Shown: one piece after another, positions 5,840 through 6,770 of the stretch
Numbering within the stretch: the first letter of the stretch is position 1
Layout of the letters: the number at the start of each line of letters is the position of its first letter
Assembly: GCA_023249835.1 (NCBI GenBank)
Contig: JAHFBY010000074.1
Location: 532-7,301, forward strand
DNA from: Elusimicrobiota bacterium
GTDB taxonomy: Bacteria > Elusimicrobiota > Elusimicrobia > 2-02-FULL-39-32
Direction of reading: 5' to 3'
DNA length: 6,770 nt
Notes under the pieces: model-generated
Told to the model about the DNA's origin: nothing
Databases searched by the model: none
Seen by the model: the letters and a program-made list of their open reading frames with translations, nothing else
Made by a program: the position numbers and the translations under genes

Positions 5840-6770
5840 ATGAGCATAGAGGTTAGGGACTTAACTAAACGATTTAATCAGTTCATTGCTGTAAACAAGG
5901 TGAACTTTGTGGTGGAAACCGGTTCCCTAGTGGCGATCTTAGGGCCTAGCGGGTCGGGTAAAAGCACGCTTTTACGCATGATTGCGGGACTCGAAAAATC
6001 AGATGATGGGGAAATCCTTTTAACCGGACGAGAAGCAACTTTTCTGCACGCGCGCGACCGCAACGTTGGTTTTGTTTTTCAGCACTATGCGCTATTTAAA
6101 CATATGACCGTGGAACAAAATATTGCTTTTGGCTTAAAAGTGAGGGGCGTAGCTAAACAGGAAATTAAAACGCGGGTTGCGGAATTGATCCACTTGGTGC
6201 AGTTAGACGGGTTAGGACGGCGTTACCCTTCACAACTTTCCGGCGGTCAAAGACAGAGGGTAGCGTTGGCCCGGGCGTTGGCGCCTAACCCGGCGGTGCT
6301 GCTTTTGGACGAACCTTTTGGAGCCTTAGATGCGAAGGTTCGCGAAGAATTAAGGGAATGGATTTGTAGGTTGCATGAAGAGGCGCAAGTGACCACCCTC
6401 TTTGTCACCCATGACCAGCACGAAGCTTTGGAAGTGGCTGACCGCATTATCGTTATGAATCAGGGAAAGATTGAGCAACAGGGCGGTCCGATTGATATCT
6501 TTGACCACCCTTCCACCCATTTTGTCGCCCAGTTTGTAGGCGAAACCAACTATATTGAGACCGAGGTTTCTGAACCTGAACTTGCTTGTTGGGGACCTTT
6601 CAAGTTTACTGTGTCCGGATTTAGAATTCGTCAAAAAGTGCGCATCTATTTTCGTCCCAACGACGTTTACGTAAGCTCAATGCCGGAAACTTTACAAGTA
6701 ACCGCAACGATCTTGCGCACGCGTTTTCGGGGCCCGTTGATTGAACTTACTTTAGATATTAAGGAGAATA
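5840..6770 (+). CDS. cysA: Sulfate/thiosulfate ABC transporter ATP-binding protein CysA, 3' partial
   Basis: The ATPase that powers the CysT/CysW importer on the cytoplasmic face. The frame opens at ATG 5840, preceded by AGGAG at 5831-5835, and stays open to the window edge without a stop; 310 codons are visible of a family length around 330-360. Landmarks are Walker A GPSGSGKST (35-43), Q-loop Gln81 in FVFQHYALFKHMTV (78-91), signature LSGGQRQR (133-140), Walker B LLLDEP (154-159), D-loop ALDA (162-165) and switch His191 in VTHDQHEALEVADR. A C-terminal regulatory/TOBE-like segment (FVGETNYIETEV onward, from about 232) has begun. CysA-type features such as QHYALFKHMTV and the operon position after cysTW make the sulfate assignment solid, although ATPases of this group (PotA, MalK) look alike on their own. 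Confidence 0.94.
   Translation, partial: MSIEVRDLTKRFNQFIAVNKVNFVVETGSLVAILGPSGSGKSTLLRMIAGLEKSDDGEILLTGREATFLHARDRNVGFVFQHYALFKHMTVEQNIAFGLKVRGVAKQEIKTRVAELIHLVQLDGLGRRYPSQLSGGQRQRVALARALAPNPAVLLLDEPFGALDAKVREELREWICRLHEEAQVTTLFVTHDQHEALEVADRIIVMNQGKIEQQGGPIDIFDHPSTHFVAQFVGETNYIETEVSEPELACWGPFKFTVSGFRIRQKVRIYFRPNDVYVSSMPETLQVTATILRTRFRGPLIELTLDIKEN

Noticed and set aside
5542..5847. Minus-strand open frames across cysW
   Set aside because: They run antisense to unmistakable CysW sequence, are rich in Pro/Arg/Thr as shadow frames often are, and show no motif.
1..6770. CRISPR array, tRNA or rRNA genes, insertion sequences, phage genes
   Set aside because: No spaced direct repeats, RNA gene signatures, transposase or phage-like genes were found; nearly all of the window is accounted for by coding sequence.

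Overview
The window reads as a compact, single-direction stretch of a bacterial chromosome with moderate base composition. All eight complete or partial genes after the first intergenic gap, and the two before it, lie on the + strand. Several enzymes carry Sec-type N-terminal signals, and the anti-sigma factor has one membrane span with a large extracytoplasmic domain. This suggests a diderm (Gram-negative-type) bacterium. The lineage cannot be fixed from the sequence; an uncultured group such as Omnitrophota is only a low-confidence guess.

Region 1 (1-926) holds the 3' part of a HAD-superfamily phosphatase/phosphomutase, whose start lies outside the window. Its stop overlaps the start of a small antibiotic-biosynthesis-monooxygenase (ABM/LsrG-like) gene in an ATGA junction.

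Region 2 (927-1106) is non-coding and unusually structured. It contains a perfect 21-bp hairpin, a second imperfect stem, and an 11-position outer inverted repeat that closes the whole block. After it come a consensus TATAAT box and a 14-bp perfect palindrome, just before the next gene.

Region 3 (1107-6770, running off the end) looks like one long operon: GIY-YIG protein, ECF sigma factor, membrane anti-sigma factor, exported MsrA, exported or anchored MsrB, CysT, CysW, CysA. Junctions are short gaps or overlaps: 8 bp for GIY-YIG/sigma, 11 bp for sigma/anti-sigma, 34 nt for anti-sigma/msrA, 13 nt for msrA/msrB, 11 bp for msrB/cysT, 1 nt for cysT/cysW and 11 nt for cysW/cysA. CysA is cut off at the window edge and has no stop codon here.

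A reasonable reading is an envelope oxidative-damage response. The anti-sigma factor combines a cytoplasmic zinc-type anti-sigma motif with a FecR-like outer domain carrying a CxC motif and His residues, and may sense conditions outside the inner membrane and release the sigma factor. The sigma factor may then drive repair of oxidised methionines in envelope proteins (MsrA for the S-, MsrB for the R-sulfoxide). The same transcript encodes a sulfate/thiosulfate importer, which could supply sulfur for cysteine and methionine synthesis. The gene families are clear; the regulatory link and the sensing mechanism are inferences.
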